From Iris pallida (taxonomy: Eukaryota > Streptophyta > Magnoliopsida > Asparagales > Iridaceae): DNA of 64,000 bases. The number at the start of each line of letters is the position of its first letter. Positions within the stretch are counted from its first letter, which is position 1. The stretch covers positions 15,672,043 to 15,736,042 of the forward strand of contig JANAVB010023996.1 of NCBI GenBank assembly GCA_029216955.1, in the 5' to 3' direction. A model generated the notes under the pieces. It did no database searches. It was not told the DNA's origin and saw only the letters and a list, made by a program, of their open reading frames with translations. Position numbers and translations under genes: made by a program. Of the stretch, positions 44,101-54,345 are shown piece after piece.

Positions 44101-46087
44101 ACTACTGAATTTAATCATCAGCTATTCATCCATGTACAACATAATCTTCTAACTAATTTAACATTCGAGTTCAGGGAAATGGGTTCCAACAACTGACAGC
44201 AAGTATCAGTCACACATTCAATCCATCCCAATATCAAAATCCAACTTAAAACCTAAAACCTATCACAAATCAGTTTCCCACATTGCAGTAATGTAGTTAC
44301 ACATGTATAGATGATTAATCGTGAGTCTTAACATTTAAATTAGTTTAAAACAGGAAATCAAAGTTAGACATTAATTTTCAGAAAAATAGTGTGATTCAGT
44401 TTATCATTTCAGTCCACTCTACATTCAAAATCCAAACGAAACTCAATCGAAGCCCAAACTCATGTGTGAATATCCTAGCAGCAACTAATATAGGTATAAG
44501 TGCATTGAACATGGCAATTCAAGTCATAAAAGAATGGGTTGAACACATTTAAATCCAGAAAATCGAAAACGTAAGTCTGTGTATCAGAGAATGGGAAGCT
44601 CGACAAAATTCGACCCATTTGAAATCGAAAACCCAAAATCAGTGTGTGCTGAGTGTTCCTCACATGAAAACGTGTCTAGATGTGTCATTCGTGTCCACTA
44701 GAGTGGACACAAAGTGTCCAAATGAAATCGAAACACAGACAGTAACCCTGTGGTGCACAATTCGTACACTGGCTCGTACAGCCATGCCGATCGACCAAGG
44801 TCACGACACGAAACACGTGAGGTCTCATGCATGTGTCCATAGGTAGATGAGGTCTCGGGCTAAAGGGTCGACACCCTGTATCGAGTCCTAGGCGTGTCAG
44901 TGTCCGACGCGAATACTGTATCAGTAGGGAAACCTGTGTGCACAGTTCGTGTACAAAATCAGTACGAAAGCAATTACTCCTCCGACACGACACAAGGCGA
45001 CACGAGACTCAAGGGGTGTGATGTTAGTCACTGCCCCTTGGTCTGTGCCAAGTGGTAGGCCGCCACGTGGCGTATCGTGTCCACAGTGACACTCGGGTAG
45101 CAGGGCACTGCTACCGTACGGGAACGTGCGTGTTCACGTGTCCATGCCGACATGATACGACACCATAATCACATCAGTCAACCAGAAATCGACAAGCAAG
45201 ACCCAACCCTAATTTTCTATTCACATACATTTCACAAAATCAACCGAAATACCCTTTGAGGCATTTCGTCAAACACCTAATAGAAGGACTGATACGTGTC
45301 CGATACAGACACGTATCGAACTCGAAACCTAGGGTTAGCTAGTCCTACAGCTAGGGTAGACCTAGGGCATCCTAGAAATGTAATAAAACAGTAATTTCAT
45401 GGTGAGGAATTGAATATACCTAGGGATGTGCAAAGGCTCAAAATCCCCAAATGAAAATGGTTCTTCAAGCCACCAAACTCCTTCAAATTGATTCCTTCCT
45501 AAAAATACTCAATACCAACAGCAAGTAGACTAATTTTAGAACCTAATACAATTGATTTGGGGGAAAAAGGAGTTCAAATGGATTTTCTATGGATTAGGGA
45601 AGATGGAGACTCACCTCTTTCCAAACTTGCAAATAATTCCTAATGGAGGCTAGTCCTAATTTCTAGGAGGGGTTAAAAAAAGGGAGAATCCCTATGTGAC
45701 CAGCCATGGGCTGAAGTGGGCTAGGGTTAGATTCACTAGTGTTTGGTTGGGCCTATAAGGCTAAAATCACAAACCATGACTTATGAAATCACAAGCCATT
45801 TCCTAATCAAATAAATTCCTAATTTCTCCAAAATAATTCTAATGAGTTAATCATCACTAACTTAGGTCAAGCTATGGTTACTTAACCTAACCAAGTAGTC
45901 ATGACCTAGATTAGCTATCAGGACAGTCTTCTAAGTCATCCTGAGTCAAAGTCAAATATAGCACTAAATTAATATATTAAAAATCACCAAAAATCATAAT
46001 AATTATAATTAATAATAATAATTCCAAAATAATTCCAAAATTTTAAAAATGACCAAAATACCCTCATTTGGAAAACTGGGTGTTACA
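41180..46087 (-). repeat. Element C right (5') LTR
   Basis: 4908 bp counterpart of 18196-23120, ending GGTGTTACA before the ACGGT duplication. Confidence 0.92.
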
Positions 46088-46092
46088 ACGGT

Positions 46093-46528
46093 GATGAGTG
46101 GCATCATCCGTACCTATATGGGCGCCTTCTTCACTTCCCTGAGCTCCTTGGTTCGTTTGGCTCTAGAGAAGAATCATCCTTATAATTTTATAAGGTCGTC
46201 TTCTCTTTATCCAATTAGCGCCATACGCAACTTGGGCGACGCTGAAAGAGCAAATACCTTATAGCAGATCTTGACGGAGCTCAAGGAGCCTATCCAGTGT
46301 TACCAAGAGCTGACAAGGGAAAATATACAAAGACTGGTGGATGCTGGGTACGAGGCCATAGCTCATAAGTATGAGGAACGATGAGCCACACTTGACAATT
46401 CTATGGTCGCGTTCACGATACAATCTGGAGAGATAGAGTCCAGTATTGCTGAGGCTACTTCAGCCATTGAGCTTTATAAAACTGAGACATCGGAGAAAGA
46501 TAGAGAAGTAATTGAGGGTCGGGCTCGT
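46093..46528 (+). pseudogene. F antisense gene, continued exon 3 (coiled coil), cut by element B
   Basis: The frame carries on from 18195. It reads SGIIRTYMGAFFTSLSSLV, then Glu/Leu/Ile-rich helical sequence, with stops TAG at about 46263 and TGA at about 46382. The counterpart in B (52986-53735) is a clear coiled coil. Element B entered at CTCGT (46524-46528). Confidence 0.55.
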
Positions 46529-46838
46529 TGTTTGCCATTAAAATTATTTGATTAAAAACTTTAATACAAACAGAACAGTGTTATAATGTAGGACTTAGAT
46601 GTAGTCCTAGGAGTACACTTTTGTTTAAGCTGGGTCCTTAGTGCCAATGGAGCGAGTGGTAATGCGTTGACTCCGTTGACCGGCTGACGACGGTTATCGG
46701 TTCTCTGAAGGCATGGATTGCTCTGGGTGCTGGAGCTTGCTGAGAGAAGGAAGACGTTGAGTGTCTGTATCTGCCTCTCTGATGATTCCTCATATGTTCG
46801 TTGTGGATTCTGTGTGTGTGTGAAGGAGAAGATCCCTC

Positions 46839-46846
46839 TATTTATA
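46839..46846 (-). promoter_or_regulatory. TATA box of B left LTR
   Basis: TATAAATA on the minus strand. The copy in the 5' LTR is at 63265-63272. Confidence 0.65.
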
Positions 46847-47169
46847 GTTTTGCAGGCTGGCTGCTCATGCGCGCATGTAAGATGCGCCGGTGTGTGGGGA
46901 CGCCACGTGGAGGTTGCTGATGGAGGTGCGTAGATGATGCGCCCTGATTGAGGGGGAGAACTCTTCATACTGCTGTTGTGAGCCGGCACGTAGCAGAGGA
47001 GAAGATCTTTCCGTTGCTGAAATCTTGGACGAGTTGAGTCAAAGGACACGTGTCATCGACTCATGGCTCGAAGATCTCGGATTTGGTGGGGTAGTGATCT
47101 GGTGAGCTGCGCCTTGGATCTGGGCGCAGGAGGAGGCTGTGGCTCATAACCTTTAGGGGTTACAAACTG

Positions 47170-47430
47170 TTTAGAGCGCATGGCTTTTGAGGTGCATGCA
47201 GGCGACTTTCCTTCTGTCTTTCGGGATCAGAGATCAGTCTGGGGCGCATGGCTTTTGAGGCACATGCAAAGCTTCAACTGGAGACTCTTCTTCTGTCTTT
47301 AGGGATCAGTGAAGGGTTTGAGGCGCATGACTTTTAAGGCGCATGCTGGTTTGGACGCATGGCCGTAGAGGCGCATGGTGATTTGGACGCATGGCCGTAG
47401 AGGCGCATGCGGATGGCCACGTGGCAGTAG
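47170..47430 (+). repeat. GCGCATG motif array in the B LTR
   Basis: About ten copies of [AG]GCGCATG[GC] or GACGCATGG, including GGACGCATGGCCGTAGAG twice. The right LTR has them at 63596-63860. More copies lie at 48550-48680 (GCTGCGCC...GGCGCATGGTG units), 48805-48835 and 48935-48980. Confidence 0.85.
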
Positions 47431-48851
47431 CCGTCGGAATAGAGTCATGATGATGCTGACGTTGCCGACGCTTCGTTCTCTGAAAAAGCTGTCACTGTTC
47501 AGACTTTGGGAAGCGTGCTGCCAACTCTGGTGTCAGTTCAGCATTTAATGTTTGTGATGTTCGATGGACAGCTGAGTGGGCACATTGGTTGTTGTCCCAC
47601 TCGGCATGGAGATGTGAGGGAGGGCACATCCTCTGTGATGCGCCGGGTACTGTAGGGCACGTCTGTGTGATGTGCCTGATGCTGGAGGGCGCGTCCATGT
47701 GATGCGCTGTTTGGCTGGCGCATCCGACATGTCTTTTAATGACGCGGCTGTCTCGCTCCTCGAGTGCTATAAATAGCCGTTTGGCTGAATTCGAGGCGTC
47801 CGGTTCATCCATTTAATGCAAATTCATTGCACAGAATTCGGAGAGTCATCCACTTGGCGCGTGGGTTTGATTTGCCCGGCCTATAAATAGTGGCATGGAG
47901 AGAAGGTTTGCTCCTCATTCCCTCACGTAATTCCAACATGAACTTGGATATACGGGTGCATTCTGTTGACGAAGTGCTCCCGAGGGTGAAGATGAGACGT
48001 CGTGTTGTCTTCGATGCACTTGAAGGTGACTGTTACATCCAAAAGACGGAGTCGAGGGCTTCCGAGGCAGGCGGAAGGTGCCTGTTGCATCCAAAGATAA
48101 GGATGTTCGGGCCTCGTCTCCGTCATTCCGAAAGAGCCGTAGATCGGAATGGTGGTGTTAGGCTCTCTCTTCCTTCAAAGTGGATGCCGCCCATTTTGAT
48201 TTGTGTTGAAAGCTCCTTGTGCCATAATTTCGATCACGGTCTTCCTTGGTCTTTGGAGGCTCTTTCGAAGCCTCCCCTGGCCACAGCATTTGCGGTGCTC
48301 TTCTCTTCCTTGGTTCCAGCCAGAGGGTTAAATGCTTTGCTTGGCAAAGCACTTATCAGGCAAGCCTGGCTGGAAGAGCGGCACATAACTGGGCTCTGCT
48401 CGGCCAGGTGAGCCTGGTTGGAAGAGTTGCACATCACTGAGCTGCTGAAGGGATGCACATAACTGAGCTGCTGAAGGGATGCACATAACTGAGCTACTGA
48501 AGGGAATAACTGAGCTACTGGAGAGATGCACATCACTGAGCTGCTGAGGAGATGGTAGGATGCGCCTTGTTGGAGGCGCATGGTATCTGCTGCGCCTAAC
48601 TGGCGGCGCATGGTGACTGCTGCGCCTATCGGAAGGCACATGGTGGTTGCTGCGCCTATCTGGAAGGCGCATGGTGGCTGTTGGCTGTAGATCTAGGATC
48701 CTTCCTTTGTAAAAATTCTCCTAGACATGTAATAGACTTTTACATATATGAATAAAAAGTCCTTCTTCGAATGTCTATGGCTTATTCGATTAACTGTCTG
48801 AGTTCTGGCGCATATAATGCCTGGCGCATGGGCTTTCTGGTTGTGAAATTA

Positions 48852-48927
48852 CATGCTTCTACAAGACCCCCTTCAAAGTTTTCAAAACTTTTGAATAAGT
48901 TTTGGAATACTTTGAATAAGAAGCATG
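48852..48927 (-). other. B polypurine tract in a palindrome
   Basis: CATGCTTCT (48852-48860) pairs with AGAAGCATG (48919-48927), TTCAAAGT with ACTTTGAA, and TTCAAAAC with GTTTTGGAA. The tract GAAGGGGGTCT on the minus strand abuts the LTR at 48864. The inner stem sequence differs from that of A, but pairing is kept. Confidence 0.7.
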
Positions 48928-49117
48928 GAGGTCAGGGCGCATGATTTTTGGGCGCATGCTTGTTCGGGCGCATGCTCCTTTCAGTTGATGATGATGACGC
49001 CTTGGTAACCCAAAAGATTGATGATGATCTTTTGGTTGTATTTGTTGTCATCTCCTCACGGAACCCGAAGCGACGGCTGAGATTACACGTCATCGGTTCA
49101 CGCGTGCGACCAAGCCC

Positions 49118-49125
49118 TATAAATA
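49118..49125 (+). promoter_or_regulatory. TATA box of the B antisense gene
   Basis: TATAAATA, 100 bases before the ATG at 49218. Confidence 0.7.
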
Positions 49126-49217
49126 GGTAAGGGTTTGAGAGAGAATTCATCTGCTCTGTGCCTTTGCTTTCTTTAGAGTTTTTTCTTCAAAACCCTAACT
49201 TTTTCTTCTCTGAGAGA

Positions 49218-49338
49218 ATGGCTCCCAAGACTCCTCGCGGTGGCACCGGCAAGGGGAAGGAGAAAGCGAAGGAGTTCGTTGATGCGGATGCACCTATCAC
49301 CCCTGCAACTCCGGCCGACGTTCGTCCTGAGGTGACGG
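49218..49338 (+). CDS. B antisense PMD gene, exon 1
   Basis: 40 codons plus one base, MAPKTPRGGTGKGKEKAKEF, basic then Pro/Ala-rich, ending at a GTGGGT donor. Spliced to 49767 (acceptor TATCAG) it gives a Val codon in frame with exon 2. The start, length and phase are as in A and F. Confidence 0.7.
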
Positions 49339-49489
49339 GTGGGTTCATCTTCTTCACATAAGCTTTTGGGCCAGACTGTGCCCTAACTCAGATTTGCTGA
49401 CGCTTATGGACTTTTGTCCTGATGATACGCCGAAGTTCTACCCCGTCGACGTGCATAGGTTTACACCTTTATCATGCATCGAGGTTTAA

Positions 49490-49725
49490 TGGCTGACGCG
49501 CATGGGTTTCGTACCCTGGTGATGCGCCGAAGCCTTCGCTGACGCGCATGAGCTCATGCTCTGATGATGCGCCAAAGCTCCAATGCTGACGCGCATGGGC
49601 TTACGCCCTGATGATGCGCCGAAGCAAGTTGACGTGCATGGGCTTACGCCCTGATGATGCGCCGAAGCTCAGATGCTGGCACGCATGGGCTTACGCCCTG
49701 ATGATGCGCCGAAGCTATTTGACTT
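49490..49725 (+). repeat. GCGCATG/GATGCGCC array in intron 1 of the B antisense gene
   Basis: Five to six units of about 45 bases, each with a forward word (GACGCGCATGGGCTTACG) and a facing word (GATGATGCGCCGAAGC). The words are the same as in the B LTR. Confidence 0.85.
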
Positions 49726-49766
49726 TTTTTTTTCTTTTTGCCTGACTTCCATCTTTGTTGTATCAG

Positions 49767-52078
49767 TGTCGATGACGATCCCTTTGTTGAATGAGGTTCT
49801 TCTGGACGCTTCTCTTTGTCAGATGGGAGTTGATTTTGACGAGGCGGTGATCAATCCTGCTACGGATGCTATCTTACAGGACCAACCTCGTGAGAGAATG
49901 CTACAAATTCAGACCCAGTTGCCTCTTTTCCTCCAGAGTATGATGGAGAGTGGTAAACTGAAGTCTGCTGAATCCGAAAGTGTAACTTTCTTAAAACCTG
50001 CCTTTCTGTTTGGCGACCGACTAGTCTCTTCCGAAGCGAAGATACTGAGGATTAGAGAAGACTGGTTCTTTTCTGCCAAAGGCATGGTTTTGTACATGCG
50101 GCAGGTTGATCGCCAGTTGCCGCTGACGGCTTTTTATCGTCTAGCTTCGAAGAGAAGGATGGGTTGGGAACTTACTCCCTCTCAAGGAGGGGCCTTGGGA
50201 GGTACCCTCTCAATTGACGTCTCCTCGAACCACCGAGATACTTTGACCGCTTCACGGGCCGGTTCTTCTTTCAGTTACCGAGCCTTGCGTCCTGGGAGCA
50301 TCTACAGTGAGGTCCCAAACAACACGTTTCCCTTCAGTGCCCCGATCTTTGCAAATCGGATGCTGACATCAAAGGTGATGTATCCGACAGGTAGCTTCAG
50401 AGTCGAAGGCTGGTGTCACTACATCCCGAAGTAGGACGAGTTGACCACTTGGGTGCTTTCAAGGTTCGAGGTTGAGCTTAAAGAGATCGGGCTGATAGCC
50501 GCCATTCGGGCCACGCAGGCAGGCGTGGACCTCAATAAGCCTATGTTCCTTGCGCTCTTGGAGCTTTTCAATGCCCAGACTGGTAGCTTCTTTACTCCGG
50601 TGGGGGAGTTGGGATTAGCCCTTCATGAGATGTATGAAGTGTCCAAGCTTCCTTGGGGCTCGGAACCGTACGAGGAATATTTTCCATCAAATGAAGAGAT
50701 CCAAGTTCTGGAGGATAAGGATCCGGAGATGATGGCTATTTTCAAAGAGGTGACAAGCCATCATTATCTGATGTACCAGAGGGACAAGGGCAAGACCCAG
50801 CCTCATGTGACTGCTTGGAGGGACTACGTCTTCAGGCAGGACTTGACGGATCCTTCGAGGATTCGGTTTGCGACTCCGCAGGGATTGAAGCCCGCGGAAG
50901 TGAGTTCTGAAATAAGCCGGCTGGACGAAAGGACCCCACACTCTAACGAGGGCGGCAAGGCTATGTACAGCTGTTTCTGGCACTGCGGGCACCGGATGTC
51001 ATCCAAGGCAGTGTTGACGTCCTACCTGATGATATGGCTCCGGGATTGCGTATTTGCAGGTGGATCCGGTGCCGTCGAGAGGGTACATCGGAATCTCATT
51101 TTGCCTGCGATGAAGTTGGCCTGTGGACGATCGTTGGCTCTCCTCCCCGCGATGGTGTGCAACCTGTTGCGCGGTTTGAGGTTCCTTGCCGATGATGTGA
51201 TCCACGAGAGAGGTAATAATGATAACTTCCCCCGGGCTGAGCTGCCCTTCCATTATCTTATGGGGTGGCTGATCTTGCATCATCCGAACGTGATGAGTCC
51301 CGGTCCGGAGGAGGACCATGTCGAAGGAGATGCCTTCATTCGCCGCTTCTATAAGAGGAAGTGGTCTTACACTGGTGTCTCCATTTGCAGGAGAGTCTTG
51401 TCCTACCTTCAGGGGTGGGAGATTGTCAAGGTTGGCCCGATCTTCAAAGATTTCGAGGCCGACCAAGATTTAGTTGACTCTGGCGAAGATGCGGTCACTC
51501 TGCCGAAATGGAGTTTTCGTTGGTTGCAGAGTATCCGGCCTTCTCACCTGGTCTACCGCAACCAGAATAGGTGTTATCTGGAACCTTATCTGCCAAGCCG
51601 ATTTGCTCGTCAGTTTGGCTATACCCAGTTAACATTACGGAATACCAGTAGTAGTTTAGGCTTCATCGAGAGTTTGCTGGATGGAGCCCGGGGCTGGCAA
51701 TATTATAACGCTGGATACACTAGCGTTAAGTTTACCACGCCAGTTCGCAATCCTTGGTCGCCGATCCTATATTCGGCCGCCAAGCTGTATTGCACTATGA
51801 CTGCTATGTCTCCTGGTTACGACAGGGAGACTAGTTTCATTATTGGAACCCAGCTGGAGGCGACAACGAATATGTTGATGGCAGCCCGATCATATCGTCC
51901 ACCAGAGTTGGCGGGGTATCGGGCTGTTGCTGCAGTACCAGTGGGAGACCTATCTGTCGGGAAAAGGCGTGCTGACACAGAAGCTGGTTCTTCTGTACCG
52001 AAAAGGTCGAGACGGGCGCCGACCCCGAAGGTTACGGAAGTGCCACCTATAATGCCAGTAGGATCAATCCCTGTTGAA
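49767..52078 (+). CDS. B antisense PMD gene, exon 2 (one internal stop)
   Basis: One frame of 2312 bases, broken only by TAG at 50432-50434, where F and A have Trp. The N-terminal region (about 220 residues) is specific to these elements. The PMD-like domain follows from about 50441: TGSFFTPVGELGLALHEMYE, VSKLPWGSEPYEEY, a YLMIWLRDCVFAGGSGAVER helix, RSLALLPAMVCNLLRGLR and HYLMGWLILHHP, then LPSRFARQFGY, a block shared by all three copies. A nuclear role is plausible from the basic C-terminal part (GKRRADTEAGSSVPKRSRR) but is inferred. It ends at a GTAAGG donor. Confidence 0.72.
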
Positions 52079-52145
52079 GTAAGGAATAATTCATAATTCC
52101 AATTTTTTTTTGTCATTGTGGCGACTTATGCTCTTCTTCTTGTAG

Positions 52146-53735
52146 GGATTGAAGAAGAAGTCCCGTGTTTCGAAATCGGGCGCTAGTAAACCGAAGGAGG
52201 TGGCAGGCTCTTCTGATGAGCGCATTCCTCCGATGCTAATATCTTCCGTGGAGGAAGGTCCCGAAGATGTTCCTGCGGAAGTTTTAATATCTCCCGATTT
52301 CGAGGTCGCAACAACTTCTGGGAGAGCACCGTCTGCCGTGGAGGCCTTGGATGCTGAGGGTCCTGCGGACTCGAGGTATCCAGATGATGAAGTGGACTGG
52401 AGTTCGTCGCCTTCTGATGACGTTCCTCTGGTCTTGCAAGAATCTGCTGCGGGGATAACAGATATGGTTGAGATAGAGGAGAGGGTTGAATCCTCTCTCT
52501 ATCATGATGAGGGGAGGTCGGTTGCATCATTGCCGAGTCCTACCCCGGCTTCAACCGTAGAAGTTGAGGCGGCTACCACTCAGGAGGTAGCGACAGATTC
52601 TGTCCCTGTTGAGGGACTCGATGATGAGACCCGTCTGCCAGTCAAGACCGCTGCGACGAGTCAAGAGACAAGTGACAATCTCCCTATTCTGCCAAGGGAG
52701 GTGCCAACCGTTGATAGGATGTTGGGGGTAGAAGAGATGGCTGTTGACGTCGAAGGTTCTTCCGGGCTTGAGAAGGGTAAGGACGTAGAACCCTCTGTAG
52801 CTCCTTCTACTTGGGGGACCATCTCGACGCCTGTGCCGGCTCCTTCTGTTGCTTCGGCTCCTCGGGCTGGAAGTCCGGCCCCTGTTGATGAAGAGCCCAT
52901 TGATGCCGAGGTTCAAGCCTCGCTGGTTGAAGTTGGCGGATCTTCTTCCGGTCCGTAAACTGTAGTAGCTCCTCCAACTCCCGCGATGATGCCGCAGGTC
53001 CTGGCGGATGCAGACGAATATGTGAAATTCCTCGTCGAGGGGGTATACAAAATGTTGCAGAAAGGTGTATCTGCTGTGATGGATGCCACTGGGAGTTTTG
53101 CGACGGCAAAAGCTCTGGCAATGCCCTGCATCGAGCTGATTCGTATTCACCAAGGCCACGACCATATGGCCGAAATTATGGAGGCTTCGGTGATTGAGCT
53201 GGATGAGCGGCTCGCGGAACTACAACGCATCCAGCGAAACGACCTCTCTGTCCTGATAGATGCGGAGAAGGGGAAGCTAATTGCTGAGATCGAGTCTTCA
53301 TACCAGGCCACCGTGGGCGTTTGGGAGCGCGAGGTGGCTGAGACCGAGGTTGCGGTAGAGCAGTTGTCTCAGTCCATGAAGACGACGGTGGAAACTCGAG
53401 CTGTATTGGAGGCTAATATCGTGGATATCGACACCCAGATGCGCCGCCTTGAAGACCAACAGGCCCGACTCCAGTTAGAGGTCGAGCGTGTCCGGGCTGA
53501 ACATGCAGCATTCAAGAAGGATGAAGCGACTTTCACTCAGCGGACTCTTGCCTTGGCGCAGCAACGACAACAGCTTGATGAGAAGCATGCAAGTGATACT
53601 TCCGCTGGGTCCGTTGAATTGATGCGCCAGGAAGCAGAGCGACGAGTCCTGGCGACGGTGGAGGCCCGCACAGTCGACTTAAAGCTTCGAGTCAGGGAGC
53701 TCTCAGCCCATCCTGGGGAGATTCAGGGACAATAG
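52146..53735 (+). CDS. B antisense PMD gene, exon 3 (coiled-coil tail, one internal stop)
   Basis: After the acceptor TTGTAG (intron 2 is 67 bases) the frame runs through a basic patch (GLKKKSRVSKSG), a long acidic, Pro/Ser/Thr-rich disordered region, TAA at 52956-52958 (CAA to TAA would explain it) and then about 250 residues of Ala/Glu/Gln/Leu-rich heptads (53100-53735), a strong coiled coil suggesting oligomerisation. The gene would encode about 1340 residues. The AATAAA at 53816-53821 is a plausible poly(A) signal. Confidence 0.68.
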
Positions 53736-53884
53736 CTTTTCCCTTTTTCTTTTGTGTTCTTTTGTAACCCTTACTGGGGGGAATGATGTAGTTTCTTGTA
53801 CTCCTTTTTCAGAAGAATAAAGAAGTCTACAATTTTTTTGTGATGTGTTCATCTTTTGTTGTCATGAACTTGATGATTTGTGTG

Positions 53885-54330
53885 GACCTATTATCTTTTG
53901 CGCACCTTGGTTTTTAGGTACAGATAATAAGTTTGAAGGAACCATTATGTTTGCTCAGAGGTAATGTGGACATGGCAATCATTGGGTTCGAAATGATAGA
54001 ATCTCCCTACTCAGAGGTATTATGGACATGGTAGGAATGATCTTGGGGGATACGCTGAACAACTCAGAGGTTATATGGACGTGGAAGTTCTGCGATAAAT
54101 GTATAATAACGCAGGGGTTATTTGTACAAGATGTTTACTCAGAGGTAATGTGGACGTGGTAAACATGAAGGGTAGTGTAGGCTTACGAAGTGTAAGTTTC
54201 TGCTTTGTAGGGTGTAGAGAGACAACTCAGAGGTAATATGGACGTGGTTATCTTTCTACTGGAAGATGCCACGGAACAGCTGGGTTCCAGAGGCGTATGA
54301 GTTTGTGGAAAGAGGTTGTTTGAGGAAGTA
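53885..54330. repeat. Hairpin array in the convergent spacer of B
   Basis: An opening hairpin CTATTATCT (53888-53896)/AGATAATA (53922-53929) matches one in A. Then come five hairpins around the loop AGAGGTAATGTGGACRTGG with unrelated stems: near 53939-53988; near 53998-54045; near 54049-54100; ATGTTTA 54131-54137/TAAACAT 54160-54166; GTAGAGAGACAA 54214-54225/TTATCTTTCTAC 54248-54259. A GGAAC/GTTCC hairpin follows near 54275. The array lies between the antisense gene's poly(A) site and the pol stop. Confidence 0.75.
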
Positions 54331-54345
54331 CATGTCTGGAGGATG

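Larger units (their letters stand above)
18196..46087 (-). mobile_element. Element C: giant-LTR, gag-only retrotransposon (TR-GAG/LARD type)
   Basis: LTRs at 18196-23120 and 41180-46087 begin TGTCACGACCC, end GGTGTTACA and are flanked by a perfect target duplication, ACGGT (18191-18195, 46088-46092). After removing nested element A, the core is only about 1.9 kb, less than half the length of one LTR. It holds a short gag frame on the minus strand with two zinc knuckles, and no protease, RT or integrase. The AATTTCGAGGACGAAATT sequence beside the polypurine tract (23121-23160) points to a Tekay/Del chromovirus ancestor. C must have been mobilised by an autonomous relative. It entered the antisense gene of F. 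Confidence 0.9.
12485..46528 (-). mobile_element. Element F: old Tat-lineage Ty3/gypsy element, interrupted twice
   Basis: The left (3') LTR is 12485-13347, then the polypurine tract, then the antisense PMD gene (from 13605). The gene stops at 18195, where element C entered, and resumes at 46093 until element B entered at 46528. Its pol, gag and 5' LTR should lie beyond base 64000. LTR termini, polypurine tract, antisense promoter, exon-1 start (MAP) and intron phase all match elements A and B. The sequence differs widely from both, so F is a separate Tat family and, by nesting, the oldest of the three here. The left target-site flank is GCTCT (12480-12484); its partner is outside the window. 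Confidence 0.8.
46529..48863 (-). repeat. Element B left (3') LTR
   Basis: 2335 bp, TGTTTGCCATT...CTTCTACA. Sense TATA (minus) at 46839-46846. Unlike A (1.3 kb) and F (0.9 kb), it has an extra kilobase with two plus-strand TATAAATA boxes (47768-47775, 47882-47889), a 173-codon open frame (47890-48411) of no recognised family, and a tandem repeat of about 27 bases with GCACATAACTGAGCTGCTGA (48424-48555). Confidence 0.9.

Noticed and set aside
47890..48411. 173-codon open frame in the B LTR as a gene
   Set aside because: No recognised domain, not present in A or F, and only open by chance as far as I can see. Mentioned in the LTR entry.
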